This document shows, piece after piece, positions 1 through 8,110 of a stretch of DNA of 64,000 nucleotides. Every line of letters starts with the position of its first letter. Position 1 is the first letter of the stretch. A program made the position numbers and the translations under genes. Below the pieces are notes generated by a model. It saw nothing but the letters and a program-made list of their open reading frames with translations. It did not search any database and was not told where the DNA came from. Origin of the DNA: CAZNOG01 sp964574635. Its GTDB lineage: Bacteria > Bacteroidota > Bacteroidia > Flavobacteriales_D > Cryomorphaceae. Location of the stretch: the NCBI GenBank assembly GCA_964574635.1, contig CAZNOG010000009.1, forward strand, positions 62,001 to 126,000. Direction: 5' to 3'.

Positions 1-374
1 GGAATTCCGCATTCTTCCGACACCTCCCTCACGGCCGCCTCCCGTGGCGACTCACCGGGATCCAACTTGCCTTTGGGCAAATCCCACTTGCCCCGGCGGT
101 GGATGAGCAACACCTCCTTCTCGGGGTTGATTACCACGCCGCCGGCGGCATCGATCTCCGTAAAGTGGGCGCGAAAATCGTTGTACAGCGATTCGAGGTC
201 TTCGTGTTGAATTACCACGGTGTGCAATTCTTCGGAGTGTTGCAGCAGTTCCAATACGAAATGCAGTTCTTCAAAATCGTCGTATTGGAGGTAGATGAAG
301 TGGTCTTTTCCGGATTCAATATCGTACCCGGTCGAAAGGATGATTTTCTTTTCGCCTATAAAAACTTCATACAT
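1..374 (-). CDS. NUDIX hydrolase, C-terminus cut by window edge
   Basis: Reading leftwards, the protein ends inside the window edge with a clear Nudix box: GKLDPGESPREAAV followed by REVSEECGI, matching GX5EX7REUXEEXGU, so the metal-binding glutamates are present. About 90 residues precede the box, beginning MYEVFIGEKK, an N-terminal extension common in Bacteroidota Nudix proteins. Family members hydrolyse nucleoside diphosphates linked to other groups; the substrate cannot be told. A second in-frame ATG lies at 381-383, but starting there would overlap the pyrE start codon, so the ATG at 372-374 is preferred. The gene diverges from pyrE with only 7 bp between start codons. Confidence 0.85.
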   Translation of the reverse strand, partial: MYEVFIGEKKIILSTGYDIESGKDHFIYLQYDDFEELHFVLELLQHSEELHTVVIQHEDLESLYNDFRAHFTEIDAAGGVVINPEKEVLLIHRRGKWDLPKGKLDPGESPREAAVREVSEECGI

Positions 375-381
375 TTGCACC

Positions 382-1023
382 ATGCATTCACCTCGCGATT
401 CGGGTCTAAAAATAGCGGAATTACTCCTTAATATCCAAGCGGTAAAAATAAATCCCGAACAACCTTTTCGATGGGCGAGCGGTTGGCATTCGCCCATCTA
501 TTGCGACAACCGACTCACGCTGTCTCATCCCGAAGTGCGCACCGCCATCCGCGATGCCTTCGTGGAGCGCATTGGAGACTCGTTCGGCACGCCCGACGCG
601 ATCGCAGGAGTGGCCACCGGGGCCATTGCACACGGGACATTGGTGGCCGACGCCATGAACCTGCCCTTCGTGTACGTCCGCTCCCAAGCCAAGGGCCACG
701 GACTCGGAAACCGCATCGAAGGACGCATCGAAGCGGGGCGGAAAGTGGTGGTGCTCGAAGACTTGGTCTCCACAGGTGGGAGCAGCCTCTCGGCGGTTCA
801 AGCCCTGCGCGACGCGGGAGTCGAAGTGTTGGGCATGGCCGCGATTTTCACCTACGGGTTCGACGTGGCTCGTCGCAATTTCGAAGCCGAAGACTGCAAA
901 CTCGTCACGCTCACCGATTACAATCAACTGCTCACCGTAGCGACCCACCAAAAGAAAATTCGAAGCGAAGACCTCGAATCCCTCCGCGCTTGGAGACACT
1001 CACCCGAAACCTGGGGTACATGA
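382..1023 (+). CDS. pyrE: Orotate phosphoribosyltransferase
   Basis: A 213-residue enzyme joining orotate and PRPP to give orotidine 5'-phosphate in de novo pyrimidine synthesis. The PRPP-binding motif VVVLEDLVSTGGSS is at residues 122-135, and the N-terminal WASGWHSPIYCDNR block is typical of PyrE. The ATG at 382 gives the usual family N-terminus; the reading frame stays open further upstream, but that stretch is antisense to the NUDIX gene. The stop overlaps the next start (ATGA), indicating co-transcription with the SRPBCC gene. Any promoter must lie inside the divergent NUDIX coding region. Confidence 0.96.
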   Translation: MHSPRDSGLKIAELLLNIQAVKINPEQPFRWASGWHSPIYCDNRLTLSHPEVRTAIRDAFVERIGDSFGTPDAIAGVATGAIAHGTLVADAMNLPFVYVRSQAKGHGLGNRIEGRIEAGRKVVVLEDLVSTGGSSLSAVQALRDAGVEVLGMAAIFTYGFDVARRNFEAEDCKLVTLTDYNQLLTVATHQKKIRSEDLESLRAWRHSPETWGT

Positions 1024-1418
1024 AAATAGAAAGCAAAAAAGTATCGGTGAACGCGCCGGCACAAACCGTTTACGACTACGTCTCGAACCTCAACAATTTT
1101 CGGGAGTTGCTCCCCCAAGACCGCATTGCGGAGTGGGAAAGCGACACGGATTGGTGCAGCTTCAAAGTGCAGGGCACGGCCACCATATCGCTGAAAATCA
1201 AAGAGTCGACACCGCCCAATTCCCTGGTGCTCGAAAACGGAGAGACCACCCCCTTTCCCATTACGGTTCACATCCATATCCGCGACGTGGACGGTGGGTC
1301 GGAAGCGTACCAACAAGTGGTCGCCGAGGTAAACCCCTTCATGAAAATGATGGTGGAAAAACCCCTCCACAACCTTTTCGACTTTATCGCGGACAGGCTC
1401 CAAGAAAAATTCGGATGA
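1020..1418 (+). CDS. SRPBCC (START-like) family protein
   Basis: A 132-residue soluble protein. The opening MKIESKKVSVNAPAQTVYDY followed by VSNLNNFRELLP is the typical start of the SRPBCC/polyketide-cyclase hydrophobic-pocket fold (ligand-binding helix-grip), and the C-terminal helix reads NLFDFIADRLQEKFG. The ligand and role are unknown. The start codon overlaps the pyrE stop by 4 nt, so it is translationally coupled to pyrE. No catalytic residues can be assigned. Confidence 0.82.
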   Translation: MKIESKKVSVNAPAQTVYDYVSNLNNFRELLPQDRIAEWESDTDWCSFKVQGTATISLKIKESTPPNSLVLENGETTPFPITVHIHIRDVDGGSEAYQQVVAEVNPFMKMMVEKPLHNLFDFIADRLQEKFG

Positions 1419-1479
1419 CGGGACCTTGCACCGGTTCTCCGGCCGATCTCCCCGAAGGACGAGACGGGCGGGGCGTTTT

Positions 1480-1494
1480 GGGTTTTCGTGGGTG
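1480..1494 (+). repeat. Variant copy of dispersed GGGTTTTTGTGGGTGT repeat
   Basis: GGGTTTTCGTGGGTG, one transition away from the core of five exact copies elsewhere in this window. It sits in the 141-bp gap between the SRPBCC gene and the Fe-S protein gene. The downstream AAC-GTCCCGAA resembles the flank of the copy at 7348. Confidence 0.6.
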
Positions 1495-1559
1495 GAACGT
1501 CCCGAAGGAATTCTCCCTCAAATTCGAGGGAAACCCATCGAATTGAGTACCTTTCGGTC

Positions 1560-1784
1560 ATGATAACCAAGGAATACTCAAACGGCGAAGTGACCATCGT
1601 GTGGAAACCGGATAATTGCATCCACTCGGGAAATTGCGTACGGCTCTTGCCCAAGGTATACCGACCGAAGGAAAGACCGTGGATCAGGCCGGAATTCGCA
1701 GACGGCCAAACACTGATTAACCAAGTCGCACAATGCCCTTCAGGAGCCTTGAGCATCAAAAAAGCAACACATGACGTCGATTGA
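1560..1784 (+). CDS. YjdI-like mono-cluster 4Fe-4S protein
   Basis: A 74-residue protein with the arrangement CIHSGNCVRLLPKVY near residues 19-33 and QVAQCPSGAL near 58-67. This matches the YjdI-type divergent 4Fe-4S mono-cluster domain, including the conserved RPW triplet between the two. The function in bacteria is unknown. It overlaps the following GNAT gene by 14 nt. In Escherichia coli yjdI and yjdJ are also neighbours, which supports both assignments. The ATG at 1560 was chosen because upstream in-frame codons run through low-quality intergenic sequence. Confidence 0.8.
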   Translation: MITKEYSNGEVTIVWKPDNCIHSGNCVRLLPKVYRPKERPWIRPEFADGQTLINQVAQCPSGALSIKKATHDVD

Positions 1785-2055
1785 AATCGAAGACAACGGG
1801 AAAAAGGGTCGTTTTCTGATCCGTGAGGATGGCGATGTCGCCGGGGAAATGACCTTCGTTTGGGCCGGTGACAAGCACATCATCATCGAGCACACCAACG
1901 TAGACGAAAAACACGGAGGAAAGGGATTCGGCAAAAAACTGTTGAATCAGGCCGTGCAATTCGCCAGGAGGAAAAACTTGAAGATTACTCCCCTTTGCCC
2001 CTTCGCCAAGAAGATGTTCGACCGCGACGAAGGCATCGCCGACGTGCTCGCGTAA
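1771..2055 (+). CDS. YjdJ-like small GNAT N-acetyltransferase
   Basis: A 94-residue minimal GNAT protein of the COG2388/YjdJ type. The acetyl-CoA pyrophosphate loop is visible as EKHGGKGFGKKLLNQAVQFA (motif A, Q/RxxGxG/A-like), preceded by strands AGEMTFVW and HIIIEHTNV, and it ends in a CPFAKKMFDR block typical of this family. The acetyl acceptor is unknown. It overlaps the Fe-S protein gene and forms a two-gene unit with it. The next 154 bp up to birA hold one variant 16-mer and no gene. Confidence 0.87.
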   Translation: MTSIEIEDNGKKGRFLIREDGDVAGEMTFVWAGDKHIIIEHTNVDEKHGGKGFGKKLLNQAVQFARRKNLKITPLCPFAKKMFDRDEGIADVLA

Positions 2056-2128
2056 CCGTGTGTGACCAAGGATCCATGTCGATCGTGAGCGGATTGGAAC
2101 ACCGGGAAGGGATTGCCGTGCCGTAGCC

Positions 2129-2143
2129 ACACCCACGAAAACA
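2129..2143 (-). repeat. Variant copy of dispersed 16-mer, minus strand
   Basis: On the minus strand this reads GTTTTCGTGGGTGTG, sharing the TTTYGTGGGTGTG core with the exact copies. It lies in the convergent gap between the GNAT gene and birA, 67 nt downstream of the birA stop on the birA strand. Confidence 0.55.
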
Positions 2144-2209
2144 AAAATCACCGCCTGTACGCGGCGTCCGTTTGCATACGCGCCCGTGGACTTTCCTTTC
2201 TTCGACGGC

Positions 2210-2965
2210 TCACACCGCGTATTCCACCTTCACCTGATCGAGGTAGTACCGCTTCTCGAAACCTTTGTCGGTCACCACGCGCAGGGCGCCGTCGTTGTCC
2301 ACCCCCACGATGCGCGCCCCGAAAATGTGCCGGCCCTCCTTGAGCGTAATGGGCGCTTGGCTGCCGTAGAGGTACCCGAAGTAAGCGTCGGCGATTTCGC
2401 GGTGGCGGCCGGTGAGAAGCAATTGCAATGCGGAGTTGAGTTCGCCGATCAGCACTTTCAGCACCTGCAGTCGGTCGTGGCGCTCGCCGGTGATTTTGGC
2501 GAACGACGTGGCGAGAGGCAGCCCCTCGAACTCCAGTTGATTAACATTCAACCCAATGCCGCAGATGGTCAATCGGTTTACCCGCCCTTTGTTTTCGATC
2601 AGCACGCCGCCGATTTTGGACAACCCGATCATCATGTCGTTGGGCCACTTGACCCCCACTTTATGCAAACCGAAAGACTCCAACGTGCGCGCAAGGGCGA
2701 TGCCGACCACTTTGGATATCAAAAACAAACGGTTACCGGGCAGGAAATTGGTTTCCAGGGCGAATGAAAAAGTGAGGTTTTGCCCGCGCTCCGCCTGCCA
2801 TTTCTTGTTTCGCCTGCCCCGACCGCCGGTCTGAAAGTCTGCCATTATTACAGCTCCCGGCGAGTAATCGCCCCTTTCCAGTGCTTTGGCAACATAATTG
2901 TTCGTGTCGGTGCACGAATCCACATGCATTATTTCACCACCAATCATCGCGAGAACATCCTGCAT
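2210..2965 (-). CDS. birA: Biotin--[acetyl-CoA-carboxylase] ligase
   Basis: A 251-residue protein of the short BirA form with no N-terminal DNA-binding domain. It makes biotinyl-AMP and attaches biotin to the carrier protein of acetyl-CoA carboxylase. Signature pieces are HVDSCTDTNNYV, the biotin/ATP loop QTGGRGRRNKKW, VGVKWPNDMM and the KIGGVLIE strand. The ATG at 2963-2965 was preferred to upstream in-frame codons because it gives the usual short leader before the TN motif. Divergent from rsfS, with 59 bp between starts. Confidence 0.93.
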   Translation of the reverse strand: MQDVLAMIGGEIMHVDSCTDTNNYVAKALERGDYSPGAVIMADFQTGGRGRRNKKWQAERGQNLTFSFALETNFLPGNRLFLISKVVGIALARTLESFGLHKVGVKWPNDMMIGLSKIGGVLIENKGRVNRLTICGIGLNVNQLEFEGLPLATSFAKITGERHDRLQVLKVLIGELNSALQLLLTGRHREIADAYFGYLYGSQAPITLKEGRHIFGARIVGVDNDGALRVVTDKGFEKRYYLDQVKVEYAV

Positions 2966-2997
2966 TTTCCTCAACAAGTTTAAACTGCGAAATTGCT

Positions 2998-3005
2998 TAT
3001 TTTTG
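2998..3005 (+). promoter_or_regulatory. Putative -7 box for rsfS operon
   Basis: TATTTTTG matches the Bacteroidota -7 consensus TAnnTTTG and lies 19 nt before the rsfS start. No convincing -33 TTTG is seen at the expected 17-22 nt spacing, so this is a candidate only. Confidence 0.4.
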
Positions 3006-3024
3006 CGAATTGTAAAAAGACTGA

Positions 3025-3396
3025 ATGACAAAAAGAACCATTTCTTCCCAAACCCTTGCCGAATCGGTGATTCGGGGTATTCAGGAAGTAAAAGGCCAAA
3101 ACATCAAATCGATCGATCTACGGAAAATCCCCAACGCGGTTAGCGATTATTTTGTGATCTGCCACGGCACCTCCGACACCCACGTGGAAGCCTTGGCCCG
3201 CACGGTATTGAAAACCGTGGAATCCGAACTTTCGGAAACGCCCATGCACAAAGAGGGAACGGAAAACGCCGAGTGGATTTTGCTCGACTACTTCAACGTA
3301 GTGGTGCACATCTTCCGGGAGGAAGCGCGAAAATTCTACAATTTGGAATCTCTTTGGGCCGACGCCGAGGTGGAAGAGATCGAATACCAATTATAA
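3025..3396 (+). CDS. rsfS: Ribosomal silencing factor RsfS
   Basis: A 123-residue RsfS/Iojap protein that binds uL14 on the 50S subunit and blocks subunit joining when nutrients are short. Family landmarks are DYFVICHGTSDTHVEALA, the EGTENAEWILLDY block with its conserved tryptophan, and VVVHIF. It is first in a tight plus-strand run with ftsH (10 nt gap), DUF2007, cdsA and psd, an order I recognise as common in Bacteroidota. Confidence 0.95.
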   Translation: MTKRTISSQTLAESVIRGIQEVKGQNIKSIDLRKIPNAVSDYFVICHGTSDTHVEALARTVLKTVESELSETPMHKEGTENAEWILLDYFNVVVHIFREEARKFYNLESLWADAEVEEIEYQL

Positions 3397-3406
3397 GCGA
3401 ACAACC

Positions 3407-5617
3407 ATGCCGGAAAGCAATAATCAAGACCGATACAAGAACTTGAAGAACAAGCCGCCGACGGGAAAGGATGACGGGAAAAACCCCAAGCGACCGTTCA
3501 ATTTCTACTGGATTTACGCCATCATCGTGGTGGTGCTCATCTCCCTGAACCTGTTCAACTGGAACGGGAGCATGACCAACATCAACCTGCCCAAGTTTGA
3601 GGAGATGGTGAAGAATGGCGACGTGCAACGCGTGGTCATTTACAACAAGCAGATGGCCGAGGTGTACCTCAAGCCCGAAGCCCTGAAGAAAGAAGAGCAC
3701 AAGAGCAAAACTAAAGAGCCCTTGATTACCGGCGCCGAAGGTGCCGGACCCCAATACAAATTCGACATCGGCCCACCGGACAGCTTTCAGGAGAAACTCG
3801 ACGTGTGGAGCCGTGAATACGACCTTTCTTACGATTACAAAACCCGCAGCGAGTGGGGCAAGGAAATTTTCACCTGGTTGATTTTCATCGCCATCATGAT
3901 CGCCGTGTGGATGTTTGTCATGCGGCGGATCAGCGGTGGGGGCGGCGCAGGCGGCCAGCTCTTCAACATCGGGAAATCGCGGGCACAGCTCTTTGACAAA
4001 TCCCGGGGCGTGAACGTCACCTTCGACGACGTGGCCGGCTTGGAAGGCGCCAAGGAAGAGGTGCAGGAGATCGTAGACTTTTTGAAAAACCCCAAGAGAT
4101 ACACCCAATTGGGAGCGAAGATTCCCAAAGGCGCATTGCTTGTAGGCCCTCCGGGTACGGGGAAAACACTTCTGGCCAAAGCCGTCGCCGGCGAAGCCCA
4201 AGTGCCCTTCTTTTCACTGTCCGGTTCCGACTTCGTGGAGATGTTCGTCGGCGTGGGTGCATCGCGTGTGCGCGACTTGTTCAAGCAAGCCAAAGAAAAA
4301 GCGCCCGCCATCATCTTTATCGACGAGATCGACGCCATCGGGCGCGCGCGTGGCAAGAGCGCCAGCATGGGCGCCAACGACGAACGCGAAAACACGCTCA
4401 ACCAACTGCTCACCGAAATGGACGGCTTCGGCACCAACAGCGGTGTCATCATCCTCGCCGCGACCAACCGCGCCGACGTGCTCGACAGGGCCCTGATGCG
4501 GGCCGGACGTTTCGACCGGCAGATCTACGTCGATATGCCCGACCTCAACGAGAGGAAGGCCATCTTCAAAGTTCACCTCAAGCCCATCAAGTACGACGAC
4601 AGCGTAGACATCGATTTCCTCGCCAAGCAAACGCCGGGCTTCAGCGGTGCCGACATCGCCAATATTTGCAACGAGGCCGCGCTGATCGCCGCCCGCCGCA
4701 ACAAAAAGCAGGTGACCCGCGACGATTTTCTCGACGCCGTAGACCGCATCATCGGCGGATTGGAAAAGAAAAACAAAATCATCACCAAGAAAGAGAAGGA
4801 AATCATCGCATATCACGAGGCCGGGCACGCCACCGTTTCGTGGCTGCTGGAACACGCTTCTCCTTTGGTGAAAGTGACCATCGTGCCGAGGGGGCAATCC
4901 CTGGGCGCGGCTTGGTACCTGCCCGAAGAAAGACAACTCAACACCGTGGCTCAGATCCTCGACGAAATGTGCGCCGCCTTGGGTGGACGCGCCGCCGAAT
5001 ACGTGGTGCTCAACGAAATTTCCACCGGTGCGCTGAGCGATCTTGAAAAAGTCACCAAACAAGCCTACGCCATGGTGACCGTGTACGGACTCAACAAGGA
5101 AGTGGGCAACCTCAGCTTCTACGATTCCAGTGGTTCGTCGGAGTACAACTTCACCAAACCGTACAGCGAAAAAACCGCCGAAATCATCGACCGGGAAGTC
5201 AAAAGCATTATCGACAGCCAGTTCCAACGCGCGGTGGACATCCTCACGGAAAACCGTGAAAAGCTCACCGAACTCGCGCAAATCCTCCTCGAAAAAGAAG
5301 TCATCTTCAAAGACGACCTCGTGAACATCTTCGGCAAACGCCCATACGATGAGGAAGAGCACCTCATTCCGGACAGCACCCACGCCAAACTGAATACGGC
5401 GAAAACGACCGACAGTCCGGCCGATTCCGCCCCGGATTCGCCCACCGAAGGCCGGGAAGGCGGGACACCGGCGACCCCCGAACGGCAGGCGCCGGAAAGC
5501 GGTAGCAACGGAAGCGATTCCAAGGAACTGAAGCGCGACGAGGAAGAAGAACCCGGGGCGTATGTGTCGGATTCGGACGACGCCACCGACCCCCGCAACC
5601 CCGACGAAAACAAATGA
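3407..5617 (+). CDS. ftsH: ATP-dependent zinc metalloprotease FtsH
   Basis: A 736-residue inner-membrane AAA+ protease that degrades misfolded membrane proteins and short-lived regulators. A first membrane helix falls near residues 34-50, a periplasmic domain follows, and a second helix runs near 152-171. Walker A GPPGTGKT is at 247-254, Walker B ends at D306/E307, arginine fingers lie in the SRH region (NRADVLDRALMRAGRFDRQ), and the zinc site HEAGH is at 470-474 with the third ligand near SDLEKVTKQA. The C-terminal 80 residues are an acidic, low-complexity Glu/Ser/Pro tail, longer than in E. coli FtsH (about 644 residues). Confidence 0.98.
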   Translation: MPESNNQDRYKNLKNKPPTGKDDGKNPKRPFNFYWIYAIIVVVLISLNLFNWNGSMTNINLPKFEEMVKNGDVQRVVIYNKQMAEVYLKPEALKKEEHKSKTKEPLITGAEGAGPQYKFDIGPPDSFQEKLDVWSREYDLSYDYKTRSEWGKEIFTWLIFIAIMIAVWMFVMRRISGGGGAGGQLFNIGKSRAQLFDKSRGVNVTFDDVAGLEGAKEEVQEIVDFLKNPKRYTQLGAKIPKGALLVGPPGTGKTLLAKAVAGEAQVPFFSLSGSDFVEMFVGVGASRVRDLFKQAKEKAPAIIFIDEIDAIGRARGKSASMGANDERENTLNQLLTEMDGFGTNSGVIILAATNRADVLDRALMRAGRFDRQIYVDMPDLNERKAIFKVHLKPIKYDDSVDIDFLAKQTPGFSGADIANICNEAALIAARRNKKQVTRDDFLDAVDRIIGGLEKKNKIITKKEKEIIAYHEAGHATVSWLLEHASPLVKVTIVPRGQSLGAAWYLPEERQLNTVAQILDEMCAALGGRAAEYVVLNEISTGALSDLEKVTKQAYAMVTVYGLNKEVGNLSFYDSSGSSEYNFTKPYSEKTAEIIDREVKSIIDSQFQRAVDILTENREKLTELAQILLEKEVIFKDDLVNIFGKRPYDEEEHLIPDSTHAKLNTAKTTDSPADSAPDSPTEGREGGTPATPERQAPESGSNGSDSKELKRDEEEEPGAYVSDSDDATDPRNPDENK

Positions 5618-5629
5618 ATCTTCCGGCAG

Positions 5630-5839
5630 ATGATGCTATCCGATTGGGTGAGCGTATTCAGTTCGACGCAACTCCACCAAGTGGAGCTGTTGAAGCAACT
5701 TTTGGATCGGGAAAACATTCCCTGCATCATCCTCAATCGCCGCGATTCGTTCTACATCACCATCGGGGAAATTGACCTTATGGTGCCCCGAGATCAAGCC
5801 GTACGCGCCAAAAAAGTGGTAACAGACTCCGCATTGTGA
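5630..5839 (+). CDS. DUF2007 putative signal-transducing protein
   Basis: A 69-residue protein matching the DUF2007 pattern: VSVFSSTQLHQVELLKQLLD, then a loop with IPCIILNRRDS, and VPRDQAVRAKKV at the end, a small ferredoxin-like fold. No enzymatic residues are seen; the function is unknown. It is encoded between ftsH and cdsA, and its stop overlaps the cdsA GTG start (GTGA). A second ATG at 5633 is equally possible. Confidence 0.85.
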   Translation: MMLSDWVSVFSSTQLHQVELLKQLLDRENIPCIILNRRDSFYITIGEIDLMVPRDQAVRAKKVVTDSAL

Positions 5840-6654
5840 AAGAGCTCGCAGTCAGATTGTCCACCGGACTGGTCTTCATGGTGATCGTCGTCGGAAGCAT
5901 CATGCTCAACCCGTACACCCTCGGGTTGCTGTTTTACGTCGTGGGCATCCTCGGACTGCTCGAATATTACAGCCTTTGCAAAGTCGGAGGCGTACACACC
6001 CAAGACGTGCTCGGTTTCATCACCGGGTCGGTGCTGTACCTCACCATCGAACTGTACAAATTGGGATCCGCATCGGGGGTCATCATTTCGGTGAGCATTC
6101 CCTTTTTCGTGGCCATTTTCATTTTCGAATTGTTCCGCCGCCGCCCCGATCCCTTCACAAACATCGCCCACACGGTCATCGGGATCATGTACGTCATGGC
6201 CCCGTTGGCGCTGCTCAACATCTTCACCTTCGACGAAATCATCCACGAAACTCACCGCCTCGTGGTGCTCGGCTTTTTCGTCATTTTGTGGCTCAACGAT
6301 ACCGGCGCGTACGCATTCGGACGTCTGTTCGGAAAACGCAAACTGTTTCCCCGCATCTCCCCCAACAAATCGATCGAGGGCTTGGTGGGCGGTGCGCTAT
6401 CGGCCCTGGCCGGCGCGTGGTGCATGTACCTGTACTCCGACACCCTCATGATGCACCAGTGGTTCACGCTGGCCGCCATCATCATTTTGGGCGCCACCTT
6501 CGGCGACCTCGTGGAGTCCATGCTCAAACGCAGCCTGAAAGTCAAAGATTCCGGCAAGATCCTGCCCGGGCACGGCGGCATCCTCGACCGTTTCGACGGC
6601 GTGCTTTTGGCAAGCCCGTTGGCATTTACGTACTTTATGTTGTTCGTACACTAA
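5836..6654 (+). CDS. cdsA: Phosphatidate cytidylyltransferase
   Basis: A 272-residue polytopic membrane enzyme converting phosphatidate and CTP to CDP-diacylglycerol, the precursor of all phospholipids. Several hydrophobic segments run through the protein. The C-terminal signature is clear: DLVESMLKRSLKVKDSGKIL followed by PGHGGILDRFDG, with the acidic and lysine residues of the CDS family. The start is GTG, overlapping the DUF2007 stop. Next to psd, this gives the CDP-DAG and PE branches of phospholipid synthesis together. Confidence 0.96.
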   Translation: MKELAVRLSTGLVFMVIVVGSIMLNPYTLGLLFYVVGILGLLEYYSLCKVGGVHTQDVLGFITGSVLYLTIELYKLGSASGVIISVSIPFFVAIFIFELFRRRPDPFTNIAHTVIGIMYVMAPLALLNIFTFDEIIHETHRLVVLGFFVILWLNDTGAYAFGRLFGKRKLFPRISPNKSIEGLVGGALSALAGAWCMYLYSDTLMMHQWFTLAAIIILGATFGDLVESMLKRSLKVKDSGKILPGHGGILDRFDGVLLASPLAFTYFMLFVH

Positions 6655-6666
6655 AAATCCCTTTTC

Positions 6667-7341
6667 ATGAGATTTCACCGCGAAGGCAACAAAATCATCG
6701 CCACCACCCTGCTCGCACTGTTGATCATCAACGCGGCCGCCATTTGGTGGCTATCGGCCGCCTATACGGCCATCATCATCATGGCTTCCCTCATCGTCGC
6801 CGTGCTCGTCTTGCAGTTTTTCCGCGTACCCAAACGCCACCCCACCACCGGCGACAATCTGGTGATTTCTCCCGCCGACGGCAAAGTGGTGGCCATAGAA
6901 GTGGTGGACGAACCCGAGGTACTCGGCGACAAAAGATTGCAGATCAGCATCTTCATGTCGCCCCTCAACGTGCACATCAATTGGTTCCCGATCAGCGGGG
7001 AGGTGAGCTACCACAAGTACCACCCGGGCAAATACTTGGTGGCGTGGCACCCCAAATCGAGCACGGAAAACGAAAGGACCACCGTGGTGGTGCGGCACAA
7101 ATCCGGCGTGGAAGTGCTCTTCCGCCAAATCGCGGGTGCCGTGGCCCGACGCATCATCTGCTACCCGCGACAAGGCGACGCCGCCGTGCAGGGCACCGAG
7201 TTTGGCTTCATCAAATTCGGTTCCCGGGTCGACGTATTCTTACCGGTCGACACGGAAGTGAAGGTAGAATTGGACCAAGTCGTCAAAGGATCGGTATCGG
7301 TGTTGGCCGAATTGCCCACGACGCCGGGCACTCCGAATTGA
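6667..7341 (+). CDS. psd: Phosphatidylserine decarboxylase proenzyme
   Basis: A 224-residue protein of the short (Psd-B/archaeal-like) form, which makes phosphatidylethanolamine. Two N-terminal membrane segments occupy about residues 10-50, then ISPADGKVVAIEVV, the NVHINWFPISG segment and the self-cleavage site in IKFGSRVDVFLP, where the Gly-Ser bond is cut to make the pyruvoyl cofactor. It ends the rsfS-ftsH-cdsA operon, 12 nt after cdsA. Confidence 0.95.
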   Translation: MRFHREGNKIIATTLLALLIINAAAIWWLSAAYTAIIIMASLIVAVLVLQFFRVPKRHPTTGDNLVISPADGKVVAIEVVDEPEVLGDKRLQISIFMSPLNVHINWFPISGEVSYHKYHPGKYLVAWHPKSSTENERTTVVVRHKSGVEVLFRQIAGAVARRIICYPRQGDAAVQGTEFGFIKFGSRVDVFLPVDTEVKVELDQVVKGSVSVLAELPTTPGTPN

Positions 7342-7347
7342 TTTTCC

Positions 7348-7363
7348 GGGTTTTTGTGGGTGT
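7348..7363 (+). repeat. Dispersed 16-mer GGGTTTTTGTGGGTGT
   Basis: An exact copy, 6 nt downstream of the psd stop in the 40-bp convergent gap before the nucleotidase gene. The flanks TTCCGGG and CCCGAA could form an imperfect stem around it, but there is no T-tract, so it is not a standard terminator. Confidence 0.7.
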
Positions 7364-7381
7364 AACCTCGGCCCGAAAGTA

Positions 7382-8074
7382 TTAGAGCAGGGTTTTCAGC
7401 TCCGCCAAATCGGCGATCTCATAAGTGGGCTTCTCCGAGTGTTCCACCTTATCCGGATTGTACAGCGCACCGTCCATGCGGATGTTTCGCGCACCGGCAA
7501 TGTCAGTATCCGGGTCGTCGCCCACCATGAGCGATTCTTCCGAACCCGTGCCGGCCAATGCGAATGCAAATTCGAACACCTCCTTTCCCGGCTTGCGGGC
7601 GGAAGCGCGTTCGCTGGTCACCACGTGTTTGAAATAGGGTCCCAACCCCGACCTATCGAGCTTCAGGTGCTGCACGTCTTCAAAACCGTTGGTGATGATG
7701 TGGAGTTCGTACTTATCCCGCAGATACTCCAAAGTTTCAATGGCGTTGGGCACCACGGCCGTTTTCATCGGGCTGCCCATGAGGTACGCCTCGCCCAGTC
7801 TCTCCCCCAAAACCCTGTCTCGGCATCCCAGGTGCTCCAAGGTTTTGACGAACCTCAATTCCCGCAGGTGCTTCGTCGACATGCGGCCGTTTCGGTATCG
7901 GGCCCACAGCCCTTTGTTGATGGTTTCATACACTCCGATGAACACTTCCACCGATCGAACCCCGTAGTTCATCAAGGAGAACTCGGCGTACAGTTCGGTG
8001 AGGGTGGCCCTGGAATTGGCGTCGAAATCCCACAACGTGCGATCGAGATCGAAAAATATGTGTTTGTACTTCAT
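7382..8074 (-). CDS. YjjG-family pyrimidine nucleotidase (HAD)
   Basis: A 230-residue HAD-superfamily phosphatase. Motif I is FFDLDRTLWDFD near residues 7-18 (nucleophile and acid aspartates), motif II IITNGF, motif III around SARKPGKEVF, motif IV VGDDPDTDIAGAR. The overall pattern matches the YjjG noncanonical-pyrimidine nucleotidase subfamily, which dephosphorylates dUMP, dTMP and modified pyrimidine nucleotides. It lies directly downstream of upp on the same strand (36 nt gap), so a pyrimidine-salvage pairing is a reasonable inference. Confidence 0.88.
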   Translation of the reverse strand: MKYKHIFFDLDRTLWDFDANSRATLTELYAEFSLMNYGVRSVEVFIGVYETINKGLWARYRNGRMSTKHLRELRFVKTLEHLGCRDRVLGERLGEAYLMGSPMKTAVVPNAIETLEYLRDKYELHIITNGFEDVQHLKLDRSGLGPYFKHVVTSERASARKPGKEVFEFAFALAGTGSEESLMVGDDPDTDIAGARNIRMDGALYNPDKVEHSEKPTYEIADLAELKTLL

Positions 8075-8110
8075 TAAATCCGACTTAACCGGCGCGGGGC
8101 GCCGAGTCGA

